The notes: generated by a model from the letters alone, not told the origin. A DNA stretch of 64,000 nt from Faecalibacterium hattorii (GCF_003287455.1 NZ_PRLC01000014.1:1-64000), one strand, 5' to 3'; counted from the first letter of the stretch, positions 16,525 through 25,637 are shown. Made by a program: numbers and translations.

Positions 16525-17916
16525 TCAGGATTCGGTCTCGAAAAATTCCTTGACCAGTTTGACCACCGTGCCGGAAAGCAGCAGCAGCGCGATGAGGTTC
16601 GGGATGCTCATCAGGCCGTTGAAGGTATCGGCGATGTTCCACAGCAAGTCGAGTTCCACCGTCGCGCCCAGAATGGCCACGAAAGAGTAGACCACGAGGA
16701 AGGGCCGCACGACCTTATCCGTCTTGCAGAGGAACTCGATGCAGCGGGAGCCGTACAGGCCCCAGCCGATGATGGTGGAGAAGGCGAAGCAGCACAGCGC
16801 CACCGCCGTAAAGATGGACGACCAGCCGCCGTAGGTGGAGGTGAATCCGGCGATGGTCAGCTCGGCACCGGCGGCAGAGCCGTAGTTCACCGGCACCCCG
16901 CTGCACAGGATGACCAGCGCGGTCAGGGTGCAGATGACGATGGTGTCGGCAAAGACTTCGAAGATACCGAACATCCCCTGCTTGACCGGCTTGCGGGTGT
17001 CGGCACAGGCGTGGGCGATGGAGCCGGTGCCCAGACCGGCCTCATTGGAGAAGATGCCGCGGGAAACGCCCTTCTGCATACTGAGGAAAACGCTGCCGAT
17101 GGCACCGCCCGTGAAGGCCCGTGGGTCAAACGCGCCGCCCACGATGGAGGCCAGCACCGCCGGGAAGCGTCGGATGTTCAGGATGACAACGCCCAGCGCC
17201 AGCACCACATAGAACAGTGCCATAAAGGGCACCAGCTTTTCGGTGACACTGCCGATCCGCTTGATGCCGCCCAGCAGCACCATGGCTACCAGCATGGCCA
17301 CCAGCACGCCCGCCACAAGGTTGACGGTGGAGAGCATACTCTTGCTGAAGTCGCCGTAGGCGGTCAGGGCCGAGTCGATGGCCGTGACGATGGTGTTCAC
17401 CTGCGTGGCGTTGCCGGTGCCGAAGACGGTCAGCACACCGAACAGCGAATAGAGCGCCGCCAGCCAATGCCAGTTTTTGCTCAGGCCATTTTTAATGTAG
17501 TACATCGGGCCGCCCACCCACTCGCCGGTGGCGCTGCGCTCCCGGAAACGGACGGCCAGCGTCACTTCCGAAAACTTGGTGCACATGCCCAGCAGCGCCG
17601 AGCACCACATCCAGAACACCGCACCCGGCCCGCCGATGGCGATGGCACCCGCCACGCCCGCGATGTTGCCGGTGCCCACCGTCGCCGCCAGCGCCGTGCA
17701 GACCGCCTGAAACGGCGTCATGGCGCCGTCCGTGGCGTCTTTCTTGCGAAACATGCGTCCGATCGTTGTTTTGATGGCATAGGGGAACTTGCGGATCTGC
17801 AAAAAGCGGGTCCGCACACTGAGCAGCAGCCCCACGCCGATGATGCTGATCATGGCTGGGATGCCCCAGATAAAATGGTTGACCGCATCGTTCACGGCCG
17901 TAATGGTTTCGATCAT
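16525..17916 (-). CDS. Sodium:alanine/glycine symporter, AGCS family
   Basis: This 463-residue membrane protein has about ten to eleven hydrophobic segments. It carries the AGCS signature region around residues 80-110 (ALAATVGTGNIAGVAGAI) and FSNEAGLGTGSIAHA in the middle, a region conserved in AlsT/DagA-type carriers. It should import alanine or glycine with sodium. The ATG at 17916 is preferred to a GTG at 17928, which has no room for a ribosome site; GGAAAG lies before the ATG. It is a single-gene unit with its own promoter and a GC-rich hairpin in its leader. Confidence 0.9.
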   Translation of the reverse strand: MIETITAVNDAVNHFIWGIPAMISIIGVGLLLSVRTRFLQIRKFPYAIKTTIGRMFRKKDATDGAMTPFQAVCTALAATVGTGNIAGVAGAIAIGGPGAVFWMWCSALLGMCTKFSEVTLAVRFRERSATGEWVGGPMYYIKNGLSKNWHWLAALYSLFGVLTVFGTGNATQVNTIVTAIDSALTAYGDFSKSMLSTVNLVAGVLVAMLVAMVLLGGIKRIGSVTEKLVPFMALFYVVLALGVVILNIRRFPAVLASIVGGAFDPRAFTGGAIGSVFLSMQKGVSRGIFSNEAGLGTGSIAHACADTRKPVKQGMFGIFEVFADTIVICTLTALVILCSGVPVNYGSAAGAELTIAGFTSTYGGWSSIFTAVALCCFAFSTIIGWGLYGSRCIEFLCKTDKVVRPFLVVYSFVAILGATVELDLLWNIADTFNGLMSIPNLIALLLLSGTVVKLVKEFFETES

Positions 17917-17982
17917 GGTTCTTTCCACACCTCTGAAAAATCAACTTCCGCCGCCGGGTGTTTCCCGGCAAACATAGTTGTT

Positions 17983-18011
17983 ATTTTATCGCATCTTTGC
18001 AGTTCTGTCAA
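17983..18011 (-). promoter_or_regulatory. Sigma-A promoter of the AGCS symporter gene
   Basis: On the minus strand TTGACA (18006-18011) and TAAAAT (17983-17988) have a 17-bp spacer. Between promoter and gene the leader contains a GCCGGG/CCCGGC hairpin. Confidence 0.8.
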
Positions 18012-18051
18012 TTTTTCAAGGCGCAGAAGAGATTTTTTCATCTTTTCCGAT

Positions 18052-19128
18052 TCAAACGTCACAAATCAGTGAAACTGTGGTATCCCCGCAGGGTTTTCGG
18101 TCAAATTCCGCCTGCCATGTGACCGTTTCCGGCCGCACTGGGGCAAAATAGCAGGCGGAGGTTGCCGCAGCGGCTCCCTCCGTTTTTTCGGCACTTCCGC
18201 GCACCGTGCAGAACACGGCAGTCGGCCCATCGGCCCCGCCGATGACCGCAATGGCCGCATCCCCTTCCATCTGCGGTTCCAGCCTGTATTTCCGGGCAAG
18301 TGCCGCCTGTTCCGGCGGCAGCTTCCGTGGTTTGCGGCGCGGATGGTCTCCCTCGGCGCAGTCGGTCAGGTAGAAGTGTTCCGCTTTCGGCGTCAGACGG
18401 TACGTCATCATGCAAAAACAGTTTGGACGTTCCCAGCCGTCGCAATCCGGGAGCTCCAGCGTTTCCGACCGGACATCCAGCACCGTCAATTGATAGGCGG
18501 CATTCTCGTTTCCCGGTTCGTGGATTGTCACCGACTCCCCCGCAGCCGGTGTCGGGAACTGTTCGGCCAGATGCTGCTCCCGTTCCGCTTCCAATTCCAG
18601 TTCCAGCGTTCGGAATCGTTTGGGACGGCTCTTCCGGCTCTTTGTTGCCCATGGGTAGCTGTTCCGCCAGAAACGCCAGACCTTCGTTTCGTCCAGCCCA
18701 TAATAGTGCACCAGCGCCGCTGCCTCATCGCTTCCAGCGTCAGTTCCCGGAAGATACCCCATTCCGCAGCCATCGCTGGGGTGCAGACGCACCCCGTTCA
18801 GCCTCAGAGAGGCACAAAATCCAATATCCAGCGGATTCTCCTGCTCCATCTGGCGTTCTTCCGCTTTGGTCAACGTGCGGGTGCATTCGCCGTTTTCGGT
18901 CAGGCCCCATTTTTCCATATAGGCCCGCAGTTCTCCCTGCGGCACCTCTATCGCAAAGTCCACGACCAATCCCTGCCGGCACCGGTAGAGGGCCGGGATC
19001 AGCCACCGGTGGCCATTCCATTCAAATTCCCTGTCCAGATGCAGTTCCTCGCCTTGGTCGGTCCCCTTCTGCGTCCCCCAGTAATTTTTTCCAAAACAGA
19101 CCTTCCAGCGTCGGTGTTGGTGTTTCAT
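18052..19128 (-). CDS. Protein of unknown function with a C-terminal GGADGPT motif
   Basis: This 358-residue, Trp- and Cys-rich protein has no signal peptide or membrane helix and was not recognised as a whole. Near the C terminus (about residue 290-305) is AIAVIGGADGPTAVF. The core IGGADGPT is the hallmark of the beta subunit of sodium-translocating decarboxylases, but no other part of the protein looks like that 10-helix membrane subunit. The middle is charged (KSRKSRPKRF followed by a Glu-rich helix). It appears monocistronic and is divergent from the MoxR gene. I do not assign a function. The start at 19128 is the only reasonable ATG. Confidence 0.7.
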   Translation of the reverse strand: MKHQHRRWKVCFGKNYWGTQKGTDQGEELHLDREFEWNGHRWLIPALYRCRQGLVVDFAIEVPQGELRAYMEKWGLTENGECTRTLTKAEERQMEQENPLDIGFCASLRLNGVRLHPSDGCGMGYLPGTDAGSDEAAALVHYYGLDETKVWRFWRNSYPWATKSRKSRPKRFRTLELELEAEREQHLAEQFPTPAAGESVTIHEPGNENAAYQLTVLDVRSETLELPDCDGWERPNCFCMMTYRLTPKAEHFYLTDCAEGDHPRRKPRKLPPEQAALARKYRLEPQMEGDAAIAVIGGADGPTAVFCTVRGSAEKTEGAAAATSACYFAPVRPETVTWQAEFDRKPCGDTTVSLICDV

Positions 19129-19248
19129 GACCCTTGTCCCCTTCCGTTTTTCTTCATTCTAGCACGGTTTTCTCCGCCCCACAATCTTCCCAGTAAATTT
19201 TTGCCGAATCCTTGCCGCCCGCATCTACACATCCGCTGCGGTTTGTGC

Positions 19249-19254
19249 TATGAT
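19249..19254 (+). promoter_or_regulatory. Extended -10 element before the MoxR gene
   Basis: TGcTATGAT places an extended -10 box 50 bp before the start codon. No good -35 box is visible. Confidence 0.5.
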
Positions 19255-19303
19255 AGGGCTGAAAAATCGGTTTGGCACTGCCAACCACAAGAAGGTGTCG
19301 TTC

Positions 19304-20224
19304 ATGTCTGATTTGCTTGAAACGCTGCGGCAGGAAGGCGTCGATCCCGCGCTGCTTTCCGCCGTGGAGGAATACCGTACCACGCACCCGCTGGCTGAGG
19401 GGCTGCGCCCCCGCATCCCGGCGTCCGCCTTTACTTATTACGGAAAAGAGGTCTGGGAACAGGCGCTGGCCGCCCTGCTCTGCGGCGAGAACCTGCTGCT
19501 GGCGGGCGGCAAGGCCACCGGCAAGAATGTGCTGGCTGAGAACCTCGCCGCCGCCTTCGGCCGCCCGGCGTGGGATATCTCGTTCCATGTGAACATGGAT
19601 GCGGCCTCCCTCATCGGCATGGATACCTTTGAGGGCGGAGCCGTCAAGTTCCGGCCCGGCCCGGTCTACCGCTGCGCCCAGTGCGGCGGTTTCGGCGTGC
19701 TGGACGAGATCAACATGGCCAAAAACGAGGCGCTGGCCGTCCTCCACGCCGTGCTGGACTTCCGCCGCGCCATTGATGTGCCCGGCTACGAGCGCATCCC
19801 GCTGGCCGAGGAGACCCGTTTCATCGCCACGATGAACTACGGCTATGCGGGCACCCGCGAGCTGAACGAGGCGCTGACCTCCCGCTTCGTGGTCATCCAG
19901 ATGCCCACCATCACGCAGGACAACCTCGAAAAGCTGCTGCGGGCCCAGTTCCCAGACCTTGCGGCAAAATATGTCCATCAGTTCGCCCTCCTCTTCCTCG
20001 ACTTGCAGAAGAAGTGCGACAGCGCCGAGATCTCCACCAAGGCGCTGGACCTGCGCGGGATGCTGGACGCCCTGCGGCTCATCCGCCGGGGCGTAGCCGC
20101 CGGGGCTGCGCTGGATATGGGCATCACCAACAAAGCCTTTGATTCCTACGAGCAGGGGCTCATCCGGGACGTCATCGCCGCCCGCATCCCGGCGCAGCTC
20201 ACTGCCGAAAAGCTCTTCGGCTGA
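19304..20224 (+). CDS. MoxR-type AAA+ ATPase
   Basis: This 306-residue AAA+ ATPase has Walker A GGKATGKN near residue 67, Walker B GVLDEINMA, a sensor 1 Asn in ATMNYGYAG and an arginine finger region in LTSRFVV. MoxR, NorQ and CbbQ ATPases work with VWA-domain partners as chaperones that remodel or activate a target complex. A VWA gene follows with a 1-base stop/start overlap, which supports that pairing. The start at 19304 was chosen for its AAGAAGG site; a frame extension to 19250 has no ribosome site. The target of the pair is not evident: no metalloenzyme structural genes lie next to them. Confidence 0.88.
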   Translation: MSDLLETLRQEGVDPALLSAVEEYRTTHPLAEGLRPRIPASAFTYYGKEVWEQALAALLCGENLLLAGGKATGKNVLAENLAAAFGRPAWDISFHVNMDAASLIGMDTFEGGAVKFRPGPVYRCAQCGGFGVLDEINMAKNEALAVLHAVLDFRRAIDVPGYERIPLAEETRFIATMNYGYAGTRELNEALTSRFVVIQMPTITQDNLEKLLRAQFPDLAAKYVHQFALLFLDLQKKCDSAEISTKALDLRGMLDALRLIRRGVAAGAALDMGITNKAFDSYEQGLIRDVIAARIPAQLTAEKLFG

Positions 20225-21981
20225 TGGAAGCCCAGAGCTATACCGCCGAACAGCGGCGCGCAGCCAATCAGGTCTGGGCGGCAGCCGGAGCCTATGGATT
20301 TGAGCCGCTGTTCCTCGCGCACAACACCGACGGCACCATCGATTTTTACATGAACTGCATCGTGGGGCTGGTGCACAAATATTACGGCGACGACCTCGTC
20401 CGCAGCCTGTTCGACTGCTGGGACGGCGACATCCGCCAAAGCCAGCTGGACGACCTGACGTGGCTCTACCTCGAAAGCGCGGCCTACGCGCTGGAGCTGC
20501 CCCGCCGCCCGGTGCTGGCCGAGCTGCGCCGCGCCCACGCCGACTATTTTTTCGGCATCCAGTACAAGCTCTCCCGGCAGGAGTGGATGGCGAAAAACCA
20601 GCTCGTCTACACCATGCAGGCCCACCGCTGGCGCACCGTGCAGGGCCGCCGTCCGCCGGTGATGACGCCCTACGAAGCCGACCTTGCCAAAGCCCTTGCG
20701 CCGGACACACCGCCCGCACCCGCCGCGTTAAAGGATGCACTGCTGTCTGTTTTTGCAAAAGCAAGCCTCTTTGACGGCACCGTGCGGCAGAAACCCGCAC
20801 TCCACCTGCATCTGGAAGGGCTGCTGGCCTCCCTTGCCACCAAGACCCTGCCTACCCAGATGATCAAGACCGACCGCGTGACGGTGGAGCACTCCAACTC
20901 GGTGGATGCGGCCAGCACCGGCGGGCTGACCGTGGACAAGCGGCTGGCCCACATCACCCTGAAGCAGAACGCCGCCGAGGACCGCGCTTACATCGAAAGC
21001 TGCTTCGGGCGGTCGCTCTACCCGCCGGAGCGGCTGCGCAAGGCCGAGCAGGAGCTCTGCACCGGGAACCATCTGGGGTGCCGCCTCTGGTTTGCGGCGG
21101 GTGTGCCCAGCCCGGAACAAGCCCCCAACCCGGAGGCGAAGCACCTCGCCGAACAGGCCCAGCTTCAAGCCGACCGGAACCGCGCCTACTACGCCAAGAA
21201 CCGGGAGCTCCACCGCAGCGTCGTGCTGCGGCTGACCGAGCAGATCCGGAACTGCATCCTCGTCCACCAGCAGCCCAACGCGCGGGTGGCCCGCAGCGGC
21301 AATCTGGACCCGGAGCGGGTCTGGCGTGCGCCCCTGCTGGACGATGCCCGCGTCTTCCGCTGTGCCGAGGAAGAGAACCAGCCCTCCTTCACGGTGGACC
21401 TGCTGCTGGACGCTTCCGCTTCCCGGCTGCACTGTCAGGAGGTCATCGCGGCGCAGGGTTCCATCCTCGCCGAGAGCCTTGCCGCCTGCGGCATCCCGGT
21501 GCGGGTGAGCTGCTTTTCCAGTCTGCGCGGGTACACCGTGCTGCGGGTACTGAAGGGCTTCCAAGACAAAAACTTGCAGAACATCAATCAATATTTTGCT
21601 TCCGGCTGGAACCGCGACGGGCTGGCCCTGCGGGCGGCAGGCGACCTTGTGGACTTTGCCCCCGGCCCTGCGCCGCGCCATCTGCTCATTTTGCTGACGG
21701 ATGCTTCCCCCAACGACAGCCGCCGGGTGCCGCCCTCCTCCGAAAACCCGCTGGGCCACGATTACGGCGGGGCTTTCGGCGTGGACGATGCCGCCGCCGA
21801 GGTGCGTGATCTGCGCCGCAAGGGGCTGCGGGTCTCCGCCGTCTTCATGGGGGAGGACAGCTCCAGCCGCGACGCCGAACGCATCTACGGCAAAAACCTC
21901 GCCCGCATCCGCGGCATGGACCAACTGGCCCGCGCCGCCGGCCGGCTCATCCAGAACGAGATCCGGGAGCTGGGCGATTGA
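20224..21981 (+). CDS. VWA-domain protein, partner of the MoxR ATPase
   Basis: This 585-residue protein has a C-terminal von Willebrand A domain. The metal-binding MIDAS motif DxSxS is seen as DASAS at about residue 396, with a later acidic residue in LLTDASPND near 493. The first 380 residues are helical and charged and were not recognised. The layout resembles the NorD/CbbO type of large VWA partner proteins. The start codon shares a base with the MoxR stop (TGATG), so the two should be made in fixed ratio. It ends with a strong terminator, so the pair forms a two-gene operon. Confidence 0.85.
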   Translation: MEAQSYTAEQRRAANQVWAAAGAYGFEPLFLAHNTDGTIDFYMNCIVGLVHKYYGDDLVRSLFDCWDGDIRQSQLDDLTWLYLESAAYALELPRRPVLAELRRAHADYFFGIQYKLSRQEWMAKNQLVYTMQAHRWRTVQGRRPPVMTPYEADLAKALAPDTPPAPAALKDALLSVFAKASLFDGTVRQKPALHLHLEGLLASLATKTLPTQMIKTDRVTVEHSNSVDAASTGGLTVDKRLAHITLKQNAAEDRAYIESCFGRSLYPPERLRKAEQELCTGNHLGCRLWFAAGVPSPEQAPNPEAKHLAEQAQLQADRNRAYYAKNRELHRSVVLRLTEQIRNCILVHQQPNARVARSGNLDPERVWRAPLLDDARVFRCAEEENQPSFTVDLLLDASASRLHCQEVIAAQGSILAESLAACGIPVRVSCFSSLRGYTVLRVLKGFQDKNLQNINQYFASGWNRDGLALRAAGDLVDFAPGPAPRHLLILLTDASPNDSRRVPPSSENPLGHDYGGAFGVDDAAAEVRDLRRKGLRVSAVFMGEDSSSRDAERIYGKNLARIRGMDQLARAAGRLIQNEIRELGD

Positions 21982-21992
21982 ACCGTTTCCTG

Positions 21993-22032
21993 AACCGGGA
22001 CTGCGCAAAAACGCAGCCCCGGTTTTATTTTT
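21993..22032 (+). terminator. Terminator of the MoxR/VWA operon
   Basis: AACCGGG-CTGCG pairs with CGCAG-CCCGGTT around a small A-rich loop and is followed by TTATTTTT. Confidence 0.85.
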
Positions 22033-22097
22033 ACAACCATATCGCTTGTATCGTCGGGAATGCCGAAAAAATATTTTCGATTTCGTCAAACTTATAG

Positions 22098-22126
22098 TTG
22101 TATTTCGAGACAACTTATGCTATAAT
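22098..22126 (+). promoter_or_regulatory. Extended -10 promoter of the 22176 gene
   Basis: TGcTATAAT (22118-22126) is a consensus extended -10. A weak TTGTAT -35 lies 17 bp upstream at 22098-22103. Confidence 0.75.
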
Positions 22127-22175
22127 GTCCTCAGAAAACAACGAATCATTGGTTGTACAAGGAAGGAGACCCGCT

Positions 22176-22904
22176 ATGGACGCCAATCGTTACTTTGAGG
22201 AAATGCACCGTGCCATGTCTGCGCAAAAAAGCGACTACTCGTTGATTTTGAGCGTAAAAGTGCAGGATCTTGGCGGGGCGGACGCCTATCTGGAGCTGCG
22301 CCGCAGCGCCTCCGGCCACGCGCGGGTCTTCTACTCTACCATGGGTCGTCAGAACTTCAACTTTCAGTTGTTCCGCAAGGGCTGGCAGCTCTGCCACAAC
22401 GCTTCCGGCGAATTGACGGGCCGGTTCCCCACCAAGGCGGAGGCACTGCTGGACACAGCAGACTTTTCCGCCTGTATCCGGGACGACGCTTTTGACGCGG
22501 CCCGCACTGACTTCATCGTGGCCCAGCTCCGCCGCCTTTCGGACGCCTTCTGCCCGGCGCTGCCGCAGTCGGCCCGTGAGGGGGCCATGATCACGGTAGA
22601 CAGCTTCGTGGGCCGGGGCGGCCACTGGTGCTATTGGAGCACCCAAGCGGCGGACTGCCTTCCCATTGCGGCCATCCTCTGCTGGCTGGGCGATTTTCTG
22701 GCCGGAGCGGAACGCCGCACCCTGCAGAGCTGCCCACAGGCCATGGAGCTGGCCGCTCAGTGGCAGGCGCAGCTCTGCTCCCCCTTTGCCCGCCCGGCGG
22801 ACGCTGTTCCCCGTCCCATTTCGCGCCCTGCCCCGCGCCGTGCTGCTCCTTCCGCCCAAAACCCGCACTGGCAGAGCATTCTGGCTGTGCTGGCGACCGT
22901 ATAA
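22176..22904 (+). CDS. Protein of unknown function
   Basis: This 242-residue soluble protein was not recognised. It has no signal peptide or membrane helix, mixed alpha/beta composition, and an Ala/Pro/Arg-rich stretch near the C terminus that is probably disordered. The start at 22176 is set by GGAAGGAG seven bases upstream; an in-frame ATG at 22098 lies over the promoter. It is a single-gene unit, convergent with the corrinoid adenosyltransferase gene, and it follows the MoxR/VWA operon in the same direction but with its own promoter. Confidence 0.75.
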   Translation: MDANRYFEEMHRAMSAQKSDYSLILSVKVQDLGGADAYLELRRSASGHARVFYSTMGRQNFNFQLFRKGWQLCHNASGELTGRFPTKAEALLDTADFSACIRDDAFDAARTDFIVAQLRRLSDAFCPALPQSAREGAMITVDSFVGRGGHWCYWSTQAADCLPIAAILCWLGDFLAGAERRTLQSCPQAMELAAQWQAQLCSPFARPADAVPRPISRPAPRRAAPSAQNPHWQSILAVLATV

Positions 22905-22912
22905 CAGAATGA

Positions 22913-22998
22913 AAAAAGAGGCTGCCACATTACTCCCTTATTCACGGTTTCGCCGCGTCAGCGATGCCGGAAGGAGTTTTGCAACAGCCTCTTTGTTT
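22913..22998. terminator. Large palindromic structure between convergent genes
   Basis: AAAGAGGCTG (22915-22924) pairs with CAGCCTCTTT (22985-22994), enclosing a smaller stem-loop that ends GATGCCGGAAGGAGTTTT. It has T-rich ends on both strands, so it can stop both converging transcripts. The inner part resembles the hairpin at 32565-32608. Confidence 0.6.
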
Positions 22999-23509
22999 AA
23001 TATTCGATTCCCTGCCGCGCGGCGATCCCCTTCTGGTAGGGGTGGCGGTGGCACTTCATCTCGGTGCTGTAGTCGGCGGCGTCCAGCATCCACTGCGGTG
23101 CCGCGTGGGCGGTGAGGACGCATTCCTGCGCGGTCGGGCGGCGGAGCACCGCCTCCTGCAGCAGATCTTTGTCTACCATGTCCAACTCCCACGCGGAGCC
23201 CGCTTCGTCCAGAATCAGCAGGTCGGCGGTCTGGGCCATGGCGGCGCGCAGGTTCTCGTTCTGCAATTGGCGGGTGGCAGCCTTTTCGGCGTCATTCATC
23301 TGGAACACGAACTTCTGCCCGGCCTTGCCGCGGTAAATTTTCGCGCCCAGCTGCTCCAGCAGCGGGACCTCGCCGCTTTTGCCGCCCTTCAAAAACTGCA
23401 CGATGACGACGGTTTTCCCGCTGCCCAGCGCACGCAGGGCAAGACCCATGGCGGCGGTGGTCTTCCCTTTTCCGTCGCCCCAATAAAGATGCAGCAGCCC
23501 TTGTTCCAT
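22997..23509 (-). CDS. cobO: Corrinoid adenosyltransferase, CobA/BtuR type
   Basis: This 170-residue enzyme transfers the adenosyl group of ATP to the cobalt of a corrinoid, making coenzyme B12-type cofactor in the cytoplasm. The P-loop GDGKGKTTAAMG is at residues 11-22 and matches the CobA/BtuR/CobO family, as do AMAQTADLLILDE (about 90-102) and the LTAHAAPQWMLDAAD stretch. Full length for the family. It overlaps the upstream phosphatase gene by one base and shares its promoter. That pairing suggests a corrinoid salvage unit. Confidence 0.9.
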   Translation of the reverse strand: MEQGLLHLYWGDGKGKTTAAMGLALRALGSGKTVVIVQFLKGGKSGEVPLLEQLGAKIYRGKAGQKFVFQMNDAEKAATRQLQNENLRAAMAQTADLLILDEAGSAWELDMVDKDLLQEAVLRRPTAQECVLTAHAAPQWMLDAADYSTEMKCHRHPYQKGIAARQGIEY

Positions 23510-24105
23510 CAGGCATTTTCCTCCGCATACTGGACCGTTTTCACGACGTACAGGACCCGCTGCGTCTTCCAGTCACAGGCATCCAGCACATAGCCCCCCG
23601 CGTTGGGGCCGCACCACTCATGGAAGGTCTTGTGCGGCACGGCGAAGCGCTCCATGGCCGCCATCTGGGTGCCGCCGTGGGCCACGATGACAAGCTGTTC
23701 CTCGCCGTTTTCCAGCGCTTCATCGACCAGTTCCGCAAATGTTGTGCAGACGCGGCGGCAAAAATCGCTCTTACGCTCGCCGTCCGGGTGGGCGCTTGTT
23801 TCGTTTTCGGCCACCCACGCCAGATACTCCGGGTCCTGCTCCACATGGACGAATTTCTGCCCCTCGAAGCGGCCGAAGTTCATCTCCTTCAGCCCCTCCA
23901 CCGGCACGAGCTTCGCTTCCGGGAAGAGGATCTTCGCCGTCTGGGAAGTGCGCTGCAGCGGGGTCACATAGACGATTTCCGGGGAAAAATCGGCCCGCCG
24001 CAGCTTCGCGGCGCTCTCCGCCGAAAGCGGGATGTCCCGCTGGCCCTGATAGCGTTTCTGGACGTTGTATTCGGTTCTGCCATGACGCAGCAGATAGATC
24101 AGCAT
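23509..24105 (-). CDS. Histidine phosphatase family protein, possible alpha-ribazole phosphatase
   Basis: This 198-residue enzyme belongs to the phosphoglycerate mutase-like superfamily. The phosphorylated His is in the RHGRTEYN motif at residues 7-14, followed by KRYQGQRDIPLS, and the second catalytic His is in VAHGGTQMA. Coupling to the corrinoid adenosyltransferase gene makes alpha-ribazole phosphatase (CobC), which finishes the B12 nucleotide loop, the best guess. A general sugar phosphatase cannot be excluded. The start at 24105 has AAGGAG eight bases upstream; a further in-frame start at 24141 does not. Confidence 0.8.
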   Translation of the reverse strand: MLIYLLRHGRTEYNVQKRYQGQRDIPLSAESAAKLRRADFSPEIVYVTPLQRTSQTAKILFPEAKLVPVEGLKEMNFGRFEGQKFVHVEQDPEYLAWVAENETSAHPDGERKSDFCRRVCTTFAELVDEALENGEEQLVIVAHGGTQMAAMERFAVPHKTFHEWCGPNAGGYVLDACDWKTQRVLYVVKTVQYAEENA

Positions 24106-24139
24106 GGTGCGTTCTCCTTTTTTCGCGTTTTTCCGCACC

Positions 24140-24168
24140 ATTATAGCCTATTTGCGCTAAAATCGCAA
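24140..24168 (-). promoter_or_regulatory. Sigma-A promoter of the phosphatase-cobO operon
   Basis: TTGCGA (24163-24168) and consensus TATAAT (24140-24145) on the minus strand have a 17-bp spacer. Confidence 0.8.
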
Positions 24169-24212
24169 GGCTGCATAGAGTGGCGATGCGGCCATGCATG
24201 AAGATTTTCCGC

Positions 24213-24246
24213 AAAAAAGCACCCGCCGCAGGATACGGCAGATGCT
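24213..24246 (-). terminator. Terminator of glyA
   Basis: GCATCTGCCG pairs with CGGCGGGTGC (two G-U pairs), followed by six U on the minus strand, 17 bp beyond the glyA stop. Confidence 0.75.
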
Positions 24247-24262
24247 CCGAAAAATCAAATGC

Positions 24263-25516
24263 TTACTCGTACAGCGGGAAAGCCTTGGTCAGCGCCAGCA
24301 CGCGGGCGGCGATGTCGTCGCGCTTCTCGTCGTAGTGCCAGATGCAGTCGGCGATGCAGTCCGCGATGATCTTCATCTCGGCGGGGCCCATGCCGCGGGT
24401 GGTCACCGCCGGGGTGCCCAGACGGACGCCGGAGGTCACGAAGGGGCTGCGGGTCTCGCCGGGGACGGTGTTCTTGTTGGCGGTGATGTGCACGCTGTCG
24501 AGGCGGGCTTCCAGTTCCTTGCCGGTGCACTCCTCGTCCCGCAGGTCGATGAGCATCAGGTGGTTGTCCGTGCCGCCGGACACCAGCTTGACGCCGCGGG
24601 CCTGAAGCTCAGCGGCCATGGCCTGTGCATTCTCGACGATCTTGCGTGCATATTCCTTGAACTCCGGCTTCAGTGCCTCGCCGAAGCAGACGGCCTTTGC
24701 CGCGATGACGTGCTCCAGCGGGCCGCCCTGCGTGCCGGGGAAGACGGCGGAGTTGATCCGCTTGGCCAGCACGGCATTGTTAGTCAGGATCAGGCCGCCG
24801 CGGGGGCCGCGCAGGGTCTTGTGGGTGGTGGTGGTCACCACATCGGCGTAGGGCACCGGGCTCTGGTGATACCCGCCCGCCACGAGGCCCGCGATGTGGG
24901 CCATATCCACCATCAGGTAGGCTCCATAGCCGTGGGCGATCTCAGCGATCTTCTCAAAGTCGATGGCGCGGGGGTAAGCCGATGCACCGGCCACGATGAG
25001 CTTGGGGCGCACCTTCTTGACCTGCTTTTCCAGCTCCGCATAGTCGATGACGCCGTCTGCATTGACGCCGTAGGAAACGAAGTGGTAGTTTTTGCCGGAC
25101 ATGTTCACCGGCGAGCCGTGGGTCAGGTGGCCGCCCTGCGACAGGTCCATCCCCATAACGGTATCGCCCAGATCCAGCAGGGCGAAGTAAACGGCGAGGT
25201 TTGCCTGTGCGCCGGAGTGCGGCTGAACGTTGGCGTACTTCGCGCCAAACAGCTTGCATGCACGCTGGATCGCAATATTTTCCACCTCATCCACATAGGC
25301 ACAGCCGCCGTAATAGCGCTTGCCCGGCAGACCCTCGGCGTACTTGTTGGTCAGCACACTGCCCATGGCGGCCATGACGGCGGGCGAGACAATGTTCTCG
25401 CTGGCGATCAGCTCAATGTTCTCCCGCTGGCGGGTCAGCTCCCGGTTCATGGCGGCGGCCAGCTCCGGGTCCGCTTCCTTGACCAGACCGATGGTGTCCA
25501 TCATGTTTTCGTACAT
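24263..25516 (-). CDS. glyA: Serine hydroxymethyltransferase
   Basis: This 417-residue PLP enzyme interconverts serine and glycine, passing a one-carbon unit to tetrahydrofolate. The PLP lysine is in the family motif [14 protein letters not shown], and [16 protein letters not shown] and [11 protein letters not shown] are all typical. The length is normal. It is divergent from three folate one-carbon genes starting at 25734. Its product, methylene-tetrahydrofolate, is the substrate of FolD at the end of that group. It has its own promoter and terminator. Confidence 0.98.
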   Translation of the reverse strand: MYENMMDTIGLVKEADPELAAAMNRELTRQRENIELIASENIVSPAVMAAMGSVLTNKYAEGLPGKRYYGGCAYVDEVENIAIQRACKLFGAKYANVQPHSGAQANLAVYFALLDLGDTVMGMDLSQGGHLTHGSPVNMSGKNYHFVSYGVNADGVIDYAELEKQVKKVRPKLIVAGASAYPRAIDFEKIAEIAHGYGAYLMVDMAHIAGLVAGGYHQSPVPYADVVTTTTHKTLRGPRGGLILTNNAVLAKRINSAVFPGTQGGPLEHVIAAKAVCFGEALKPEFKEYARKIVENAQAMAAELQARGVKLVSGGTDNHLMLIDLRDEECTGKELEARLDSVHITANKNTVPGETRSPFVTSGVRLGTPAVTTRGMGPAEMKIIADCIADCIWHYDEKRDDIAARVLALTKAFPLYE

Positions 25517-25588
25517 AGTTTACTACCCCTCTCTTGACATTCTATCGCGGCAGCGGCGGCTCCTCAGGGAGCCGGGCTCCTACTTGTT

Positions 25589-25617
25589 ACTATACCAAAT
25601 CGGCCCAAAACCTGCAA
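25589..25617 (-). promoter_or_regulatory. Sigma-A promoter of glyA
   Basis: TTGCAG (25612-25617) and TATAGT (25589-25594) on the minus strand have a 17-bp spacer. The roughly 70-nt leader contains a GGAGCC/GGCTCC hairpin but no known riboswitch pattern that I can recognise. Confidence 0.7.
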
Positions 25618-25637
25618 CCGCATTTTCGCCGAAACCC

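Noticed and set aside
15916-18072. An open plus-strand frame of 718 codons opposite the InlB-repeat and AGCS genes
   Set aside because: It covers real genes on the other strand and includes promoter regions. There is no supporting start signal.
18052-19128. Call the GGADGPT protein a sodium-translocating decarboxylase beta subunit
   Set aside because: That family is a large membrane protein with many helices. This product is soluble and matches only at one short motif.
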